A DNA stretch of 64,000 bases from Amphibacillus xylanus NBRC 15112 (GTDB lineage: Bacteria > Bacillota > Bacilli > Bacillales > Amphibacillaceae), in contig NC_018704.1 in the NCBI RefSeq assembly GCF_000307165.1, positions 1,302,001 to 1,366,000 on the forward strand. The letters run 5' to 3'. The notes below the pieces were generated by a model that was not told where the DNA came from, did no database searches, and saw only the letters and a program-made list of their open reading frames with translations. Position 1 is the stretch's first letter. Every line of letters starts with the position of its first letter. This document shows, piece after piece, positions 17,661 through 27,856 of the stretch. The position numbers were made by a program, and so were the translations under genes.

Positions 17661-18057
17661 TTGATTCTGCCTTTAAATGAATCGCTTGTTTTGCTAGACG
17701 ATCTGCATGCTTATTTTGACTTTCTGGAATCCATTTAATAAAACAATAAGGAAAATGTGCCATTTTTGCAATCGCTTGTTCGACTAATGTAGCAAAGGGC
17801 TCTTTTTTATATTTACCTTTATCAATTAAATCAACTAAAAGTTTGGAATCAGAGCGAATTGACAAGATTTCACTTAAAAACTCCTGCTGACAATAATCAA
17901 GCACAAACAGTAATGCTTGAAACTCTGCTACATGATTCGAACTTTCACCGATATATTTTTGACCTTCAACTCTTACTTTACCACTTTTTATGATAAAGCT
18001 AATACCACTTGGTCCAGGATAACCTTTTGAAGCTCCATCAATATATATTTCCAACAT
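17638..18057 (-). CDS. ypeP: RNase H-like protein (YpeP type)
   Basis: 139-residue RNase H fold protein. Candidate metal-binding acids are visible in order: IDGAS (D7), AEFQALL, RSDSKLL and the C-terminal KHADRLAKQAI. Such short proteins form the YpeP/RNase HI-like group of Bacillaceae; B. subtilis YpeP has been reported to lack or have very weak RNase H activity, so activity here is uncertain. It lies downstream of csp, separated from it by a terminator. Confidence 0.85.
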   Translation of the reverse strand: MLEIYIDGASKGYPGPSGISFIIKSGKVRVEGQKYIGESSNHVAEFQALLFVLDYCQQEFLSEILSIRSDSKLLVDLIDKGKYKKEPFATLVEQAIAKMAHFPYCFIKWIPESQNKHADRLAKQAIHLKAESIRKYPSA

Positions 18058-18078
18058 ATAACCACAACCTTTGATTCA

Positions 18079-18107
18079 AAATAAAACGGTGACTATATAG
18101 CCACCGT
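18079..18107 (-). terminator. Terminator after the cold-shock gene
   Basis: On the minus strand ACGGTGGCTATATAGTCACCGT forms a near-perfect hairpin (18085-18106), followed by TTTATTTT, just after the csp stop. Confidence 0.82.
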
Positions 18108-18116
18108 GAAGTTGTA

Positions 18117-18317
18117 TTATCTTTTTTCAACATTTGCTGCTTGAGGACCACGATCACCTTCAACAATTTCAAAAGTTACTTCTTGGCCTTCTTCAAGCGT
18201 TTTAAAACCTTCTTCTTGAATTGCAGAATAATGAACGAATACATCATCGCCTTCTTCTAATTGAATAAAACCATACCCTTTTTCTGCATTAAACCATTTT
18301 ACTACACCGTTTTGCAT
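18117..18317 (-). CDS. csp: Cold-shock protein, CspA/B/D family
   Basis: 66-residue single-strand RNA/DNA-binding protein that melts RNA structure. RNP1 (KGYGFIQ) and RNP2 (VFVHYSAI) are both intact, as is the start [14 protein letters not shown]. Position next to ypeP matches B. subtilis cspD. An AGGAGG ribosome site lies eight bases before ATG. The upstream 150 bases hold a promoter-like pair and a large hairpin with seven T residues, suggesting leader control. Confidence 0.95.
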   Translation of the reverse strand: MQNGVVKWFNAEKGYGFIQLEEGDDVFVHYSAIQEEGFKTLEEGQEVTFEIVEGDRGPQAANVEKR

Positions 18318-18383
18318 GTAAATAATCCTCCTAATTTTCTCAAACCATTGCTATTTGAGATCTGTAGTACAAATAAGATAACC

Positions 18384-18440
18384 AAAAAAAGCCCTAATGA
18401 AGGGTAGGATCGATTCCTACACCACTTCAATTAAGGCTTA
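18384..18440 (-). terminator. Bulged hairpin with T7 tail upstream of csp
   Basis: On the minus strand AAGCCTTAATTGAAG pairs with CTTCATTAGGGCTT, and the loop holds a second hairpin (GTAGGAATCGATCCTAC); seven T residues follow. It may be the terminator of the NlpC/P60 gene that ends 130 bases upstream. A TTGACG, 17 bases, TAACAT promoter-like pair lies between that gene and the hairpin (about 18484-18512 on the minus strand), so it could also be an attenuator in the csp leader or the end of a small RNA. Confidence 0.7.
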
Positions 18441-18568
18441 AAAATAGATCCCAGTCATCTTCTTTGCTTATCATAATGTTAGCGCACTCACAGCCGTACG
18501 TCAAGCTGATTGAGTATTTTTTTAACTATAATTCGGTTTAATTAGTCAATAAAGACAAATATATGGTC

Positions 18569-19585
18569 TTATTCAATTTGAACTCGTCTGCTACCTAAAT
18601 ATCTTGTTTGCCAATAATCTTGACTAAGTGCTGAAGTCATGACACCTTTTGACTCACTCGCATGAATAAATTGGCCATTTCCTAAGTAAATGCCGACATG
18701 GGAAGGGCCTTGTTTATAAGTTTCAAAAAATACTAAATCACCAACTGATGGTTGATCAACAGATTTCGTTTGATTCCACATTTCTGATACGGTTCTCGGT
18801 ACCGAGATCGACTGTTGATTAAAGACATATTGAACGAACCCACTACAATCAAATCCAGAAGGAGAAGTTCCACCCCATTGATACCGAACTCCCGTTTGAT
18901 CCTTTGCATTTTGAATAACGTGCTCAATTTGATTATTTCCTGTATTTTTTTTAACGGATTCATTTGTATTGTCTTGAGCGATATTATTGCTAATATCTTC
19001 TTTTATTTGTGTTGTAATCTGAGTTTCTTGTTGAATTGTTTCAACAAGCTCTATTGTCACAGCTGGTGTCTCTTCAAGTCCGAACGCACGTTGCGCATTT
19101 AATAAAGCTGTTTCGGTAATAGGTCCGAAAATACCGTCAAACTGATCATCATAATAACCAAGATAAAATAAGGCTCTTTGTAAAGCTTTAATTTCGTCAG
19201 AAGAGGTGCCATAATAGAGAGGGTAGTCGATAGATGAGAGTTTTTCTAAATAATAATTCTGCTCAGCTTTAATAATTGCTTCTACAGTTTCTTGATTGAT
19301 TGAGCCATCAGGTATGAGCGCATGATCAGCTTGAAATTTTTTTAATGCATACTCAGTAAATAAACCATATTCACCGTCAATTGATTCATCATAATATTTG
19401 AGATCATTTAACTTATGCTGGATGACACGGACAACTTGACTATGGTCACCGTATGACATATGTTGAAGTTCTTGTTCAGCTAACCATTGACTTTGTAACA
19501 TGGGATAGGCATCGATATAAGTGGCAAATGGTTGACTGATAATATAACTGTAAGCAACAGATTGCTTAACAATATTTTTAGCCAT
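18569..19585 (-). CDS. Peptidoglycan-binding NlpC/P60 endopeptidase
   Basis: 338-residue cell-wall hydrolase that should cut the D-Glu to diamino-acid bond in stem peptides. Two peptidoglycan-binding type 1 repeats (VQ-type: LNDLKYYDESIDGEYG and LFYLGYYDDQFDGIFG) are followed by a linker rich in Asn, Thr and Gln, then an NlpC/P60 domain with Cys247 (FDCSGF), His296 (SHVGIYLG) and His308 (FIHAS). The N-terminus (MAKNIVKQSVAYSYIISQ) does not look like a normal secretion signal, which is odd for a wall enzyme. The gene stands alone on the minus strand, divergent from thyA. Confidence 0.9.
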   Translation of the reverse strand: MAKNIVKQSVAYSYIISQPFATYIDAYPMLQSQWLAEQELQHMSYGDHSQVVRVIQHKLNDLKYYDESIDGEYGLFTEYALKKFQADHALIPDGSINQETVEAIIKAEQNYYLEKLSSIDYPLYYGTSSDEIKALQRALFYLGYYDDQFDGIFGPITETALLNAQRAFGLEETPAVTIELVETIQQETQITTQIKEDISNNIAQDNTNESVKKNTGNNQIEHVIQNAKDQTGVRYQWGGTSPSGFDCSGFVQYVFNQQSISVPRTVSEMWNQTKSVDQPSVGDLVFFETYKQGPSHVGIYLGNGQFIHASESKGVMTSALSQDYWQTRYLGSRRVQIE

Positions 19586-19732
19586 AAAACTTAAATGCCT
19601 CCTTTGTCATGATCATGATAAAATACTTGTTAATTTAAGTGTATTCATTGATCTAATAATAAATGATTCTTGAACGTAATGTTAAACTTCTGTAATATGA
19701 ATGTATGGTATTTGATTTAGGGAGGAAAATAG

Positions 19733-20692
19733 ATGTCTAAAAATGAACAAGCTTACTTAGACCTTTGTAAACAAATTCTCGACAAAGGTACTAAAAAAGA
19801 TGATCGAACTGGAACGGGAACGTATTCTATCTTTGGTGCGCAAATGCGCTTTAATTTACAGGAAGGTTTCCCATTATTAACAACTAAAAAAGTTAATTTT
19901 AAATTAATTGCTACTGAACTTATTTGGTTTATCCGTGGCGATACAAATATTCAATATTTACTAAAAAATAATAATAATATTTGGAATGAATGGGCATTTA
20001 AACGATGGGTTGAAAGTGATGAATATACTGGCCCTGATATGACGGACTTTGGGAATAGAAGTTTAGCAGATGAAGCATTTAATCAGCTTTATCAAGCAGA
20101 AATGAAAAGTTTTAAAGAGCGCATTATTGCAGATGATGAATTTGCTAAAAAATATGGTGAGTTAGGTCCTGTTTATGGAAAGCAATGGAGAGATTGGCGT
20201 ACCTCAACAAATGAGACAATTGATCAATTAAAAAATGTCATTGAGCAGATTAAGACTAACCCTGATTCACGTCGACATATTGTCACTGCATGGAATCCTG
20301 AAGATGTACCAAAAAACATGGCATTACCCCCATGTCATGCACTTTACCAATTTTACGTAGCTGATGGTAAATTATCATGTCAGCTTTACCAGAGAAGTGC
20401 TGATGTCTTCTTAGGTGTACCATTTAATATCGCAAGTTACGCATTATTAACACACTTAATCGCACACGAATGTGGCCTTGAAGTAGGTGAGTTTGTTCAT
20501 ACACTTGGAGATGCACATATTTATTCAAACCATGTTGAGCAGATTAAAGAGCAGTTATCAAGAGAAAGTCTACCATTACCAAGTCTTGAAATAAATCCTG
20601 AGCTTAAATCAGTTTTTGATGTTGAGCTTTCAGATATTACGTTAAATAATTACCAATCACATCCAGCAATTAAAGCACCTATTGCTGTATAG
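19733..20692 (+). CDS. thyA: Thymidylate synthase
   Basis: Converts dUMP to dTMP with methylene-tetrahydrofolate. 319 residues, the longer form known from Lactobacillus and other Firmicutes, with the insertion around residues 85-135. The catalytic cysteine lies in [10 protein letters not shown], and the substrate loop [17 protein letters not shown] is intact. A GGGAGG site precedes the ATG. dfrA follows after 11 bases and regenerates the folate that this enzyme oxidises. Confidence 0.97.
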   Translation: MSKNEQAYLDLCKQILDKGTKKDDRTGTGTYSIFGAQMRFNLQEGFPLLTTKKVNFKLIATELIWFIRGDTNIQYLLKNNNNIWNEWAFKRWVESDEYTGPDMTDFGNRSLADEAFNQLYQAEMKSFKERIIADDEFAKKYGELGPVYGKQWRDWRTSTNETIDQLKNVIEQIKTNPDSRRHIVTAWNPEDVPKNMALPPCHALYQFYVADGKLSCQLYQRSADVFLGVPFNIASYALLTHLIAHECGLEVGEFVHTLGDAHIYSNHVEQIKEQLSRESLPLPSLEINPELKSVFDVELSDITLNNYQSHPAIKAPIAV

Positions 20693-20703
20693 GAGTTGAG
20701 CAT

Positions 20704-21192
20704 ATGCTGTCAATGATATTTGCCAACGATAAAAACTATCTAATTGGAAAAGACAATTGGATTCCGTGGGATATTCCTAATGACTTAGGATTCTTTAAAG
20801 CAATGACAACAGGTAAAACGATTATAATGGGTCGTAAAACGTTCGAATCATTTAAAAAACCATTACCAAATCGCCATCATGTTGTTTTAACAAGAAATCG
20901 TGATTTTAAAGCAGAAGGCTGTGATGTTTTCCATCATATTGATGATGTATTAGCATATATCAAACAATTTGAAGATCAAGAAGTTATCGTCATTGGTGGT
21001 GCGGAAATTTACGTGCAATTTTTCCCGTATGCGGATCGACTATATATCACATATATTGATCACGAATTTGAAGGTGATACTCATTTACCTAAGTTTGATT
21101 TGTCTGATTGGCGATTAACGTCTAAGGAAAAAGGTATAAAAAACGCTGAGAACCCTTATGATTATTACTTTTTACAGTATGATCGCAATTAA
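20704..21192 (+). CDS. dfrA: Dihydrofolate reductase
   Basis: Reduces dihydrofolate with NADPH. 162 residues with the normal landmarks: LIGKDNWIPWDIPNDLGFFK (Met20-type loop and the acidic residue after the W), GRKTFESF (NADPH-binding) and VIGGAEIYVQF. It is cotranscribed with thyA, as in many Firmicutes. A GGAG site lies before ATG. Confidence 0.96.
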   Translation: MLSMIFANDKNYLIGKDNWIPWDIPNDLGFFKAMTTGKTIIMGRKTFESFKKPLPNRHHVVLTRNRDFKAEGCDVFHHIDDVLAYIKQFEDQEVIVIGGAEIYVQFFPYADRLYITYIDHEFEGDTHLPKFDLSDWRLTSKEKGIKNAENPYDYYFLQYDRN

Positions 21193-21209
21193 AGGATAGG
21201 AGGTTCAAT

Positions 21210-21428
21210 ATGCAATCATTTTACCAATATATGATGCGCTATCGTGGTGCGCAAAAAGCCTCTTTAGAGCGACAATTAGCCGATTGGATTTATGATGATC
21301 ATGGATTTCCTAAACATAGTACTTCATATAATGAAATCAGTGATTATCTGGAATGGAGTAGTCCATTCAATGAAGCAATCAATTTGTTTGAGAAGTTGTG
21401 GGACGACTATATAGAAGTTAGTCAGTAA
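21210..21428 (+). CDS. yozE: YozE family protein (UPF0346)
   Basis: 72-residue SAM-like helical protein. The pattern SFYQYMMRYRG, DDHGFPKHSTSYNEISDYLE and a closing LWDDYIE is that of the YozE/UPF0346 family, which has no known function. It is placed 17 bases after dfrA with a GGAGG site, so it is probably the last gene of the thyA-dfrA operon; a terminator follows. Confidence 0.85.
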   Translation: MQSFYQYMMRYRGAQKASLERQLADWIYDDHGFPKHSTSYNEISDYLEWSSPFNEAINLFEKLWDDYIEVSQ

Positions 21429-21451
21429 AAAAGATTTATAATTAAGATACA

Positions 21452-21498
21452 AATGGCTTCAGCTAATTGATGTTAAACGCGCTGAAGCCATTGTTTTC
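21452..21498 (+). terminator. Terminator after yozE
   Basis: AATGGCTTCAGC at 21452-21463 pairs perfectly with GCTGAAGCCATT at 21481-21492, followed by GTTTT. Confidence 0.88.
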
Positions 21499-21527
21499 TA
21501 TAAGTTTAAAAATGAGAGGATTGAGTA

Positions 21528-22685
21528 ATGGTGCGTATCTTACATACTGCTGATTGGCATTTAGGGAAAATCGTCAATGGCGTACATATGACCGATGATC
21601 AAAGCTATGTCATAGAGCAGTTCTTTCAAATTATTGAAGATTATAAGCCTGATCTGATTATAAACGCTGGTGATATTTATGATCGTGCGATACCACCAAA
21701 AGAAGCGGTCGATTTATTAGATCAAACTTTAACGAGATTAATGACAGATTTTAAAATACCAACTTTAATGATTTCAGGCAATCATGATAGTCCAGATCGA
21801 CTACATTTTGGTAGTCAGCTATTTCGCGATCATCAATTATATATACAGTCGAAATTTGTGTTACCAATTGAACCGATAACGATTTATGATCGATTTGGAC
21901 CTGTTCATTTTTATTTAATTCCATATTTTGAACCTGCTGATGTTCAAAAATATTATCCAGATGAAGAAATCACTACACATCAAATTGCAATGGAATCAGT
22001 CATTCAGTCAATAAAAGAAAGTCTGAATCCAAATGAACGACATGTATGTGTAGCGCATGCCTTTTTAGCAGGTGGTATGTCGTCTGATTCTGAAGACCGT
22101 TTATCAATGATTGGTGGTAGCCCATATATAGAAGTTAGTCTATTTAAAGACTTTAATTATGTTGCATTAGGTCATCTTCATCAACCGCAAAAAATTAGTT
22201 CTGACCACATTCAATATAGTGGATCACTGTTAAAATATTCATTTTCAGAAGCAAACCAAACAAAATCAATGACAATAATTGAACTCGATGACCAAGGTGA
22301 GATCAGCCTTGAACGAATTCCGCTGAAACCAAAGCACGATCTTCGTGTTTTAACTGATTATTTTGATCAATTACTTAATGGTCCAGAATACGAAGCGTCC
22401 GAAGATTATTTACATATTCAATTGTTAGACGATGGACAAATTCTTGATCCCATTACACAGTTAAGAAAGAAATTCCCGAATATATTGCGACTCGAAAAGA
22501 TAACTAAACAATCTGCCCGAGGATTAAATGAGCTTGAACGAATGAAACAAAGACAAAAACGTTCTGAATTAGAATTGTTCGAAGACTTTTACTTTGAACT
22601 CACTGATCAACGACTGACGGAAAAGAGAAAACAAATGCTTCAATCAGTAATTAATCAAATCAATCAAAAGGAAAGGGAACAATAA
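21528..22685 (+). CDS. sbcD: Nuclease SbcD (Mre11-type subunit)
   Basis: 385-residue metallophosphoesterase that, with SbcC, cuts hairpins and blocked DNA ends. All metal-binding motifs are visible: HTADWHLGK (residues 5-13), NAGDIYDRA, SGNHDSPDRL, HAFLAGG and GHLHQPQ. sbcC starts one base after its stop, so the subunits are translated together. An ATGAGAGGA ribosome site precedes the ATG. Confidence 0.95.
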   Translation: MVRILHTADWHLGKIVNGVHMTDDQSYVIEQFFQIIEDYKPDLIINAGDIYDRAIPPKEAVDLLDQTLTRLMTDFKIPTLMISGNHDSPDRLHFGSQLFRDHQLYIQSKFVLPIEPITIYDRFGPVHFYLIPYFEPADVQKYYPDEEITTHQIAMESVIQSIKESLNPNERHVCVAHAFLAGGMSSDSEDRLSMIGGSPYIEVSLFKDFNYVALGHLHQPQKISSDHIQYSGSLLKYSFSEANQTKSMTIIELDDQGEISLERIPLKPKHDLRVLTDYFDQLLNGPEYEASEDYLHIQLLDDGQILDPITQLRKKFPNILRLEKITKQSARGLNELERMKQRQKRSELELFEDFYFELTDQRLTEKRKQMLQSVINQINQKEREQ

Positions 22686-22686
22686 T

Positions 22687-25600
22687 ATGAGAGTAATTAA
22701 CTTAACATTTGTAGCATTTGGACCCTTTAAAGAGAAACAAACGATTGATTTTACACGACTAGGAAATGAATCAATTTTCTTAATTACTGGTCCAACAGGA
22801 GCTGGAAAAACAACAATTTTTGATGCCATATGCTATGCCTTATATGGTCGAGCTAGTGGAAGCGATCGTGATCACGATAATTTGAGAAGTGACTTTGCTT
22901 CTGTTGAAGATCATACGGAAGTTAGTTTAACATTTGCGATTAAAGATACGACTTATATAATTAACCGAAAACCTAAACAACTACGCCCGAAAAGTCGTGG
23001 TGAAGGTTTTGTTGAAGAACCACAATCAGCAAGTCTTTATCAAATAAGAGATGAAGAATCGCATTTAATCACGAGTCGAATTAAAGATGTCAATGAAACG
23101 ATAGAAAATATTATTGGACTCGATTATGATCAGTTTTTAAAAATGATTATGATCCCACAAGGTGAGTTTAGAAAGCTAATCAGTGAAAATAGTAACGAAC
23201 GAGAAAAAATTCTACAAAAAATCTTTCGAACTCATGTTTATCAGAGCATCACAAATACATTAATAACAAAGTCAAAGGATATGATGCAGCAATTAAAAAC
23301 ATTCCAAAACCAAATAACTGATCAACTTAGTTTTGTTGAATGGGATGTAGATGAAGTCATTAGAGAACAGTGGACACAAGATGAAGAAATCAATCAATTA
23401 AAACTATTGATTAACCACTTGGATACAAATCATCAAATAGCAACCGAAAATTATCAAAAACAAAAAGCAGCTCTAGCTGATGCCGAATCATATTATCATG
23501 AACAAATGAAATTAAATGATGAATTTCAAAGACTAAATGACGCGATTAATAAGAAAACTGAGTTAGAACAGCAAGCAGAAATGATTAATGGCTTGAGGGA
23601 TAAATTTCAACTAGCTGAAAAAGCAGCCAAGTTAGAAGTGTATGAAGAACAACTTAATATAAGAACAGAAGAAGCTGAATTAGAAACAACAAAGCTAAAT
23701 CAATTAGAACAAGAGCTCAAAGGTATACAAGAAAATTACACTCAAAGCAAAGCACAGTTTGAAAAAATCCAAGTAACTTATCCTGAAAAATTAAAAGAGC
23801 AAGAGATTTTACGGGAGGAGCAACGTCAGACAGAAGCATGGGTAAAATATATTGATTTAGAATCAAAGCTTGGAGCCCAACAACAAATCCATGATCGTTT
23901 GACTAAGCAACTTAATGTAGAAAAGGCCAATTATGAACAGCTCAAACTAACCCTAAATCAGACGAATCAACAGCTAGATAAACAAATTGAGCATAAAGAA
24001 GAATCACTAAAGTTAACTCATGAATATACTTTAGCAAACGAAAGCTTAAAAAAAGCACAACAGCTCAAGAAAAATTATGTTGAGCTAGTCGAGCTAGAAA
24101 AAATTACCGATAAATTATCATTTAAGAGTCAACAGCTTGAACAGGAACTAAAGGACTGTCAAGATAACTTACAAGCGTATGAAAAAAATTATCAGCAGCA
24201 TGTGGCAAGTCACCTAGCTTCACAATTAAAAGAAGGAGAGCATTGCCCTGTTTGTGGATCGATAGATCATCCAATGTTAGCAATTGCGACTCACGATCCA
24301 GTCCATGATCAAGAGAAAGAAATATTAATTAGTAAAAAGGAACATATAGAAGAACAAATTAGCAAATTTAAAAGTCAATGGATAGATCATCAAGCTGATT
24401 ATCGCATCATGGAACAATCCGTAATTGAACTATCTAAATTGTTTGATCAAAATTACGAAGATATAACAGAAGAAACAATTGAACAAATCTTAAATTCAGC
24501 TCAAGATAAAGTTAAAGAGCTGACACTAAAAATACAACAGATTGAAGAATCAGTTAAACTAAACCAATCATTGAAAGAGACAAAGTCACAGCTAAATAAA
24601 CAATTATCAGAGATTGAACGAGTAATTGAACAACAAGCAGCTGAAGTAAATAAAGTAGTGCAAGATATCTCAAGATTAGAAGGTGAGATGAATAGCTACA
24701 AGCAATACAAACCCGATACGGAGTTAAGTTTTCAAGAGTGGGAATTAAAATTAAACGATCAGCAAGACAAACTAGAAAAATGGTTTAGCAACTACACTGA
24801 GCACGAAAAATTACTGAATCAACTGACTGATCAAGTAAATACGTTAAAAGCACGATACGAAACGCAAAAACAGTTTACAGAGCAACTGCAAAGAAACCAA
24901 TTAACTGCCAAGAATACATTCAAAGAGCAGTTAAGAAGAGTTGGATTTAAAGATTACCAAACATATTCTCTTGCTAAGTTAAAAGAAGACGAGCGTCAAC
25001 AATTGGATGTTCAAATTAAACAATATGACGCATCAGTCAATGAGCTAAATACAACGATTCATACATTGGAAAGTAAGTTAAAAGACTTCAAACAACCAAA
25101 TCTAACAGAGATAGAACAACAATTAGAGAAAATTAAAAACGAGCATGAAACGTCTATTCGTTTATTAGAACAATTAGCTGAAAAGCACAGTAGGCATTTA
25201 AAGATATTGAATAAAGCATTAGACTTAAAAGAGGCATATACTGAATTAGATCAAGATTACCGTGATATGTCGGCATTAGCTGAGATGGCAAATGGTGATA
25301 ATCATTTGAAGTTGTCTTTTGAACGATATGTGTTATCAGCATTTTTAGAGGAAATTTTATATCAAGCCAACTTACGGCTTAATCAGCTAACAGATCAACG
25401 ATATGAGCTAAAAATCAGTGATAAGCTGGCTAAACACGGTGCGAAAAGTGGTCTAGATTTAGAAGTATTTGATCAACATACTGGTAAACAACGATCGATT
25501 AAGACGCTATCAGGTGGGGAAGGCTTTCAAACATCACTATGTTTAGCACTAGGCATGGCAGATGTTGTTCAAGCACATGCAGGTGGGGTTCAATTAGATA

Positions 25601-25797
25601 CATTATTTATTGATGAAGGTTTTGGAACACTTGATGAGATTACACTTGAACAAGCAATTAACACATTAAAAGCATTACAACAATCAAACAGAGTATTAGG
25701 AATAATTTCACACGTCAATCAACTAAAAGAAGAGATTCATGCAAAATTGGAGATTACTTCAACACCTAATGGTTCATTTGCTAGATTTAATTTATAA
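22687..25797 (+). CDS. sbcC: Nuclease SbcC (Rad50-type ATPase)
   Basis: 1036-residue SMC-like partner of SbcD. Walker A (GPTGAGKTT) is at about 35-43. Two long coiled-coil arms flank a zinc hook, CPVCG, at 520-524. The ABC signature LSGGEGFQTSL begins near 941, and Walker B with the D-loop (LFIDEGFGTLDE) is near 973-984. It is intact and of normal length. Together with SbcD it should keep inverted repeats and broken ends under control. Confidence 0.96.
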   Translation: MRVINLTFVAFGPFKEKQTIDFTRLGNESIFLITGPTGAGKTTIFDAICYALYGRASGSDRDHDNLRSDFASVEDHTEVSLTFAIKDTTYIINRKPKQLRPKSRGEGFVEEPQSASLYQIRDEESHLITSRIKDVNETIENIIGLDYDQFLKMIMIPQGEFRKLISENSNEREKILQKIFRTHVYQSITNTLITKSKDMMQQLKTFQNQITDQLSFVEWDVDEVIREQWTQDEEINQLKLLINHLDTNHQIATENYQKQKAALADAESYYHEQMKLNDEFQRLNDAINKKTELEQQAEMINGLRDKFQLAEKAAKLEVYEEQLNIRTEEAELETTKLNQLEQELKGIQENYTQSKAQFEKIQVTYPEKLKEQEILREEQRQTEAWVKYIDLESKLGAQQQIHDRLTKQLNVEKANYEQLKLTLNQTNQQLDKQIEHKEESLKLTHEYTLANESLKKAQQLKKNYVELVELEKITDKLSFKSQQLEQELKDCQDNLQAYEKNYQQHVASHLASQLKEGEHCPVCGSIDHPMLAIATHDPVHDQEKEILISKKEHIEEQISKFKSQWIDHQADYRIMEQSVIELSKLFDQNYEDITEETIEQILNSAQDKVKELTLKIQQIEESVKLNQSLKETKSQLNKQLSEIERVIEQQAAEVNKVVQDISRLEGEMNSYKQYKPDTELSFQEWELKLNDQQDKLEKWFSNYTEHEKLLNQLTDQVNTLKARYETQKQFTEQLQRNQLTAKNTFKEQLRRVGFKDYQTYSLAKLKEDERQQLDVQIKQYDASVNELNTTIHTLESKLKDFKQPNLTEIEQQLEKIKNEHETSIRLLEQLAEKHSRHLKILNKALDLKEAYTELDQDYRDMSALAEMANGDNHLKLSFERYVLSAFLEEILYQANLRLNQLTDQRYELKISDKLAKHGAKSGLDLEVFDQHTGKQRSIKTLSGGEGFQTSLCLALGMADVVQAHAGGVQLDTLFIDEGFGTLDEITLEQAINTLKALQQSNRVLGIISHVNQLKEEIHAKLEITSTPNGSFARFNL

Positions 25798-25828
25798 GAA
25801 GAATAATTTCATTTAGGAGGTAAGGTTA

Positions 25829-26077
25829 ATGTCAATGCCGATTACTTTTGAATGGGTACTTGTTACAGAAGGTAAGCAAGAACGCGTTCCTGATCAACCA
25901 AATAGTTATAAAATTACGCTTGATGGCTATCATTTATTTCCCATCGAACAGACTATTGAGATTAAACGTCATAAAGAAAAAGGACATATCGGATTTGGTG
26001 AGATCCTTGAATTACGTTGGCATAAGCAACAAACTACTTGCATCTATCGACTGACTTCTCTTCAAAGCGTCAATTAG
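25829..26077 (+). CDS. DUF2584 family protein
   Basis: 82-residue protein of beta-rich composition. The start MSMPITFEWVLVTEGKQER and the segment YHLFPIEQTIEIKRHKEKG fit the DUF2584 family of Bacillaceae, whose function is unknown. An AGGAGG site precedes the ATG, 30 bases after sbcC, so it may be cotranscribed with it. It has no membrane or signal segment. Confidence 0.7.
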   Translation: MSMPITFEWVLVTEGKQERVPDQPNSYKITLDGYHLFPIEQTIEIKRHKEKGHIGFGEILELRWHKQQTTCIYRLTSLQSVN

Positions 26078-26246
26078 TGACAGTTAAGTATCCTAAGACT
26101 GTCAATTGATTGATTATTATGCGCTTGCCTGGGAAATAAATCAGGCATTTGTTTTAATGATGACTTGTTAACTTATTAGATTTTAATCACATTTTCATTG
26201 ATTTCACGTAGACTATTGTACGGGAAAAATGAAAAGAGGGAAAGTC

Positions 26247-26834
26247 ATGAAACAAATGCCTGTAAATTATCATACTCCAATGCCATTCCAACCTATGAGA
26301 CCAATGCAACCACGATGGTCACCTTATCAAACTCTTGGACAACAAGCTATTCAACATACACAGCAAATTGGTTCAGCCTCTACTAAAAGTTCTAGTTCAG
26401 GTTTATTAGGCTTATTGAAAAAATTAAATCCCTCTGGTGGTGGATTATTTGAAACTTTAGATAAGATTCAACATTTCTTAAAGATGTCTCAATCAATTGC
26501 TCCAAAAATTCAAGAGTACGCACCACTGATAAAGAATTTACCAACGATGCTGGAACTGATGAAAGAGTTTGAAGATGATGATGAAGGGGAAACTAATGAA
26601 GTAGCAAACAGTGATCTTGCTGAGAATACTGATGGCGATACAGATCTACTTGATCAAATTTTAGGTATAGAAGAAGTAGAAGAAGTAAAAGAAGAACCAA
26701 AAACAACAAAAAAGCAAGAAGCGGTAGCAATCAAAATTGAAGACAAGAATACCAAGGGCGATAATTTATTTAAAATTGAAACGATGTCTGAAGAGAATAA
26801 TGTAAACTATCATGCACCTATGCTATTTGTTTGA
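26247..26834 (+). CDS. yqfQ: YqfQ/VrrA-like protein
   Basis: 195-residue protein with a Pro-, Met- and Gln-rich N-terminus ([13 protein letters not shown]), a Gly/Ser stretch, the family core AQ-type helix [20 protein letters not shown], and a long acidic and Lys-rich C-terminus. This arrangement is that of YqfQ/VrrA, a Bacillus family of uncertain role, perhaps linked to spores. I prefer the ATG at 26247, which follows AGAGGG, to the earlier ATG at 26229, which overlaps that site. Confidence 0.7.
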   Translation: MKQMPVNYHTPMPFQPMRPMQPRWSPYQTLGQQAIQHTQQIGSASTKSSSSGLLGLLKKLNPSGGGLFETLDKIQHFLKMSQSIAPKIQEYAPLIKNLPTMLELMKEFEDDDEGETNEVANSDLAENTDGDTDLLDQILGIEEVEEVKEEPKTTKKQEAVAIKIEDKNTKGDNLFKIETMSEENNVNYHAPMLFV

Positions 26835-26890
26835 TAATTGAATGGTATCCACATACAATAAGAGAAACTCTAGGAAATGAGGAAAACAAT

Positions 26891-27856
26891 ATGTCAATGA
26901 ATAATCATGCGATCGCTACATTTGCTGGTGGTTGTTTTTGGTGTATGGTTGAGCCGTTTGATGAACAACCAGGTATTATTTCAGTCATTTCTGGTTACAC
27001 TGGGGGAAATAAAGAGCACCCAACTTATGAAGAGGTAGCTAGTCATACAACAGGTCATTATGAAGCGGTACAAATCACATATGATCCAAATCTTTTTCCA
27101 TATGAGAAGTTAGTAGAATTATTTTGGCAACAAATTGATCCCACAGATGCTGGAGGTCAATTTAACGACCGTGGGGAATCATATCAAACAGCTATCTTTT
27201 ATCACAATGAAGAACAAAAAGAAATAGCAGAAAAATCAAAAAAAGCATTAGCAGCATCGGGGAAATTTGATCGACCGATTGTTACGAAGATACTACCGGC
27301 GAAGACCTTTTATCGTGCTGAAGATAATCATCAAGACTACTATAAGAAAAATCGATTCCATTACCAGCTTTATAAGAAGGGCTCTGGTCGAGAGGACTTT
27401 ATTAATCAACATTGGAAGCCAAAGTTTTCTCAAGCAGAATTAAAGAAGAAATTAACGCCGATTCAGTACCATGTGACAAAAGAAAATGGAACTGAACGTC
27501 CGTTCGAGAATGAATATTACGATCTAGAGGAAGATGGTATTTACGTTGATATTATAAGTGGTGAACCATTATTCTCTTCATTGGATAAATATGATGCCGG
27601 CTGTGGTTGGCCAAGCTTCACTAAACCAATTAATAAAAATGAATTAGAAGAATTATTAGATACATCATATGGTATGAGACGAATAGAGGTAAGAAGCAAA
27701 ACTGCTGATAGTCATTTAGGGCATATTTTTGATGATGGTCCTATTGAACAAGGTGGTATGCGATATTGTATTAACTCAGCTGCGATGAGATTTATTCCTA
27801 AGGATAAATTAGAAGCAGAGGGCTATGGAAGGTATAAACGTTTATTTGATAAATAG
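26891..27856 (+). CDS. msrAB: Bifunctional methionine sulfoxide reductase MsrA-MsrB
   Basis: Repairs both stereoisomers of oxidised methionine in one polypeptide of 321 residues. The MsrA half (about 1-165) has the catalytic GCFWC with Cys15. The MsrB half (about 180-321) has CGWPSF and the catalytic Cys293 in RYCINSAA; the zinc CxxC pairs of some MsrB proteins are absent, as in many Firmicutes. The ATG at 26891 follows an AATGAGG site. The fused A-B order is common in Firmicutes. Confidence 0.95.
   Translation: MSMNNHAIATFAGGCFWCMVEPFDEQPGIISVISGYTGGNKEHPTYEEVASHTTGHYEAVQITYDPNLFPYEKLVELFWQQIDPTDAGGQFNDRGESYQTAIFYHNEEQKEIAEKSKKALAASGKFDRPIVTKILPAKTFYRAEDNHQDYYKKNRFHYQLYKKGSGREDFINQHWKPKFSQAELKKKLTPIQYHVTKENGTERPFENEYYDLEEDGIYVDIISGEPLFSSLDKYDAGCGWPSFTKPINKNELEELLDTSYGMRRIEVRSKTADSHLGHIFDDGPIEQGGMRYCINSAAMRFIPKDKLEAEGYGRYKRLFDK

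Noticed and set aside
18420-18515. Minus-strand frame ending SKEDDWDLFLSLN upstream of csp
   Set aside because: Its ATG falls between the -10 box and the predicted transcription start and has no ribosome site. It is more likely part of a promoter and leader, though it is mentioned under the csp finding.
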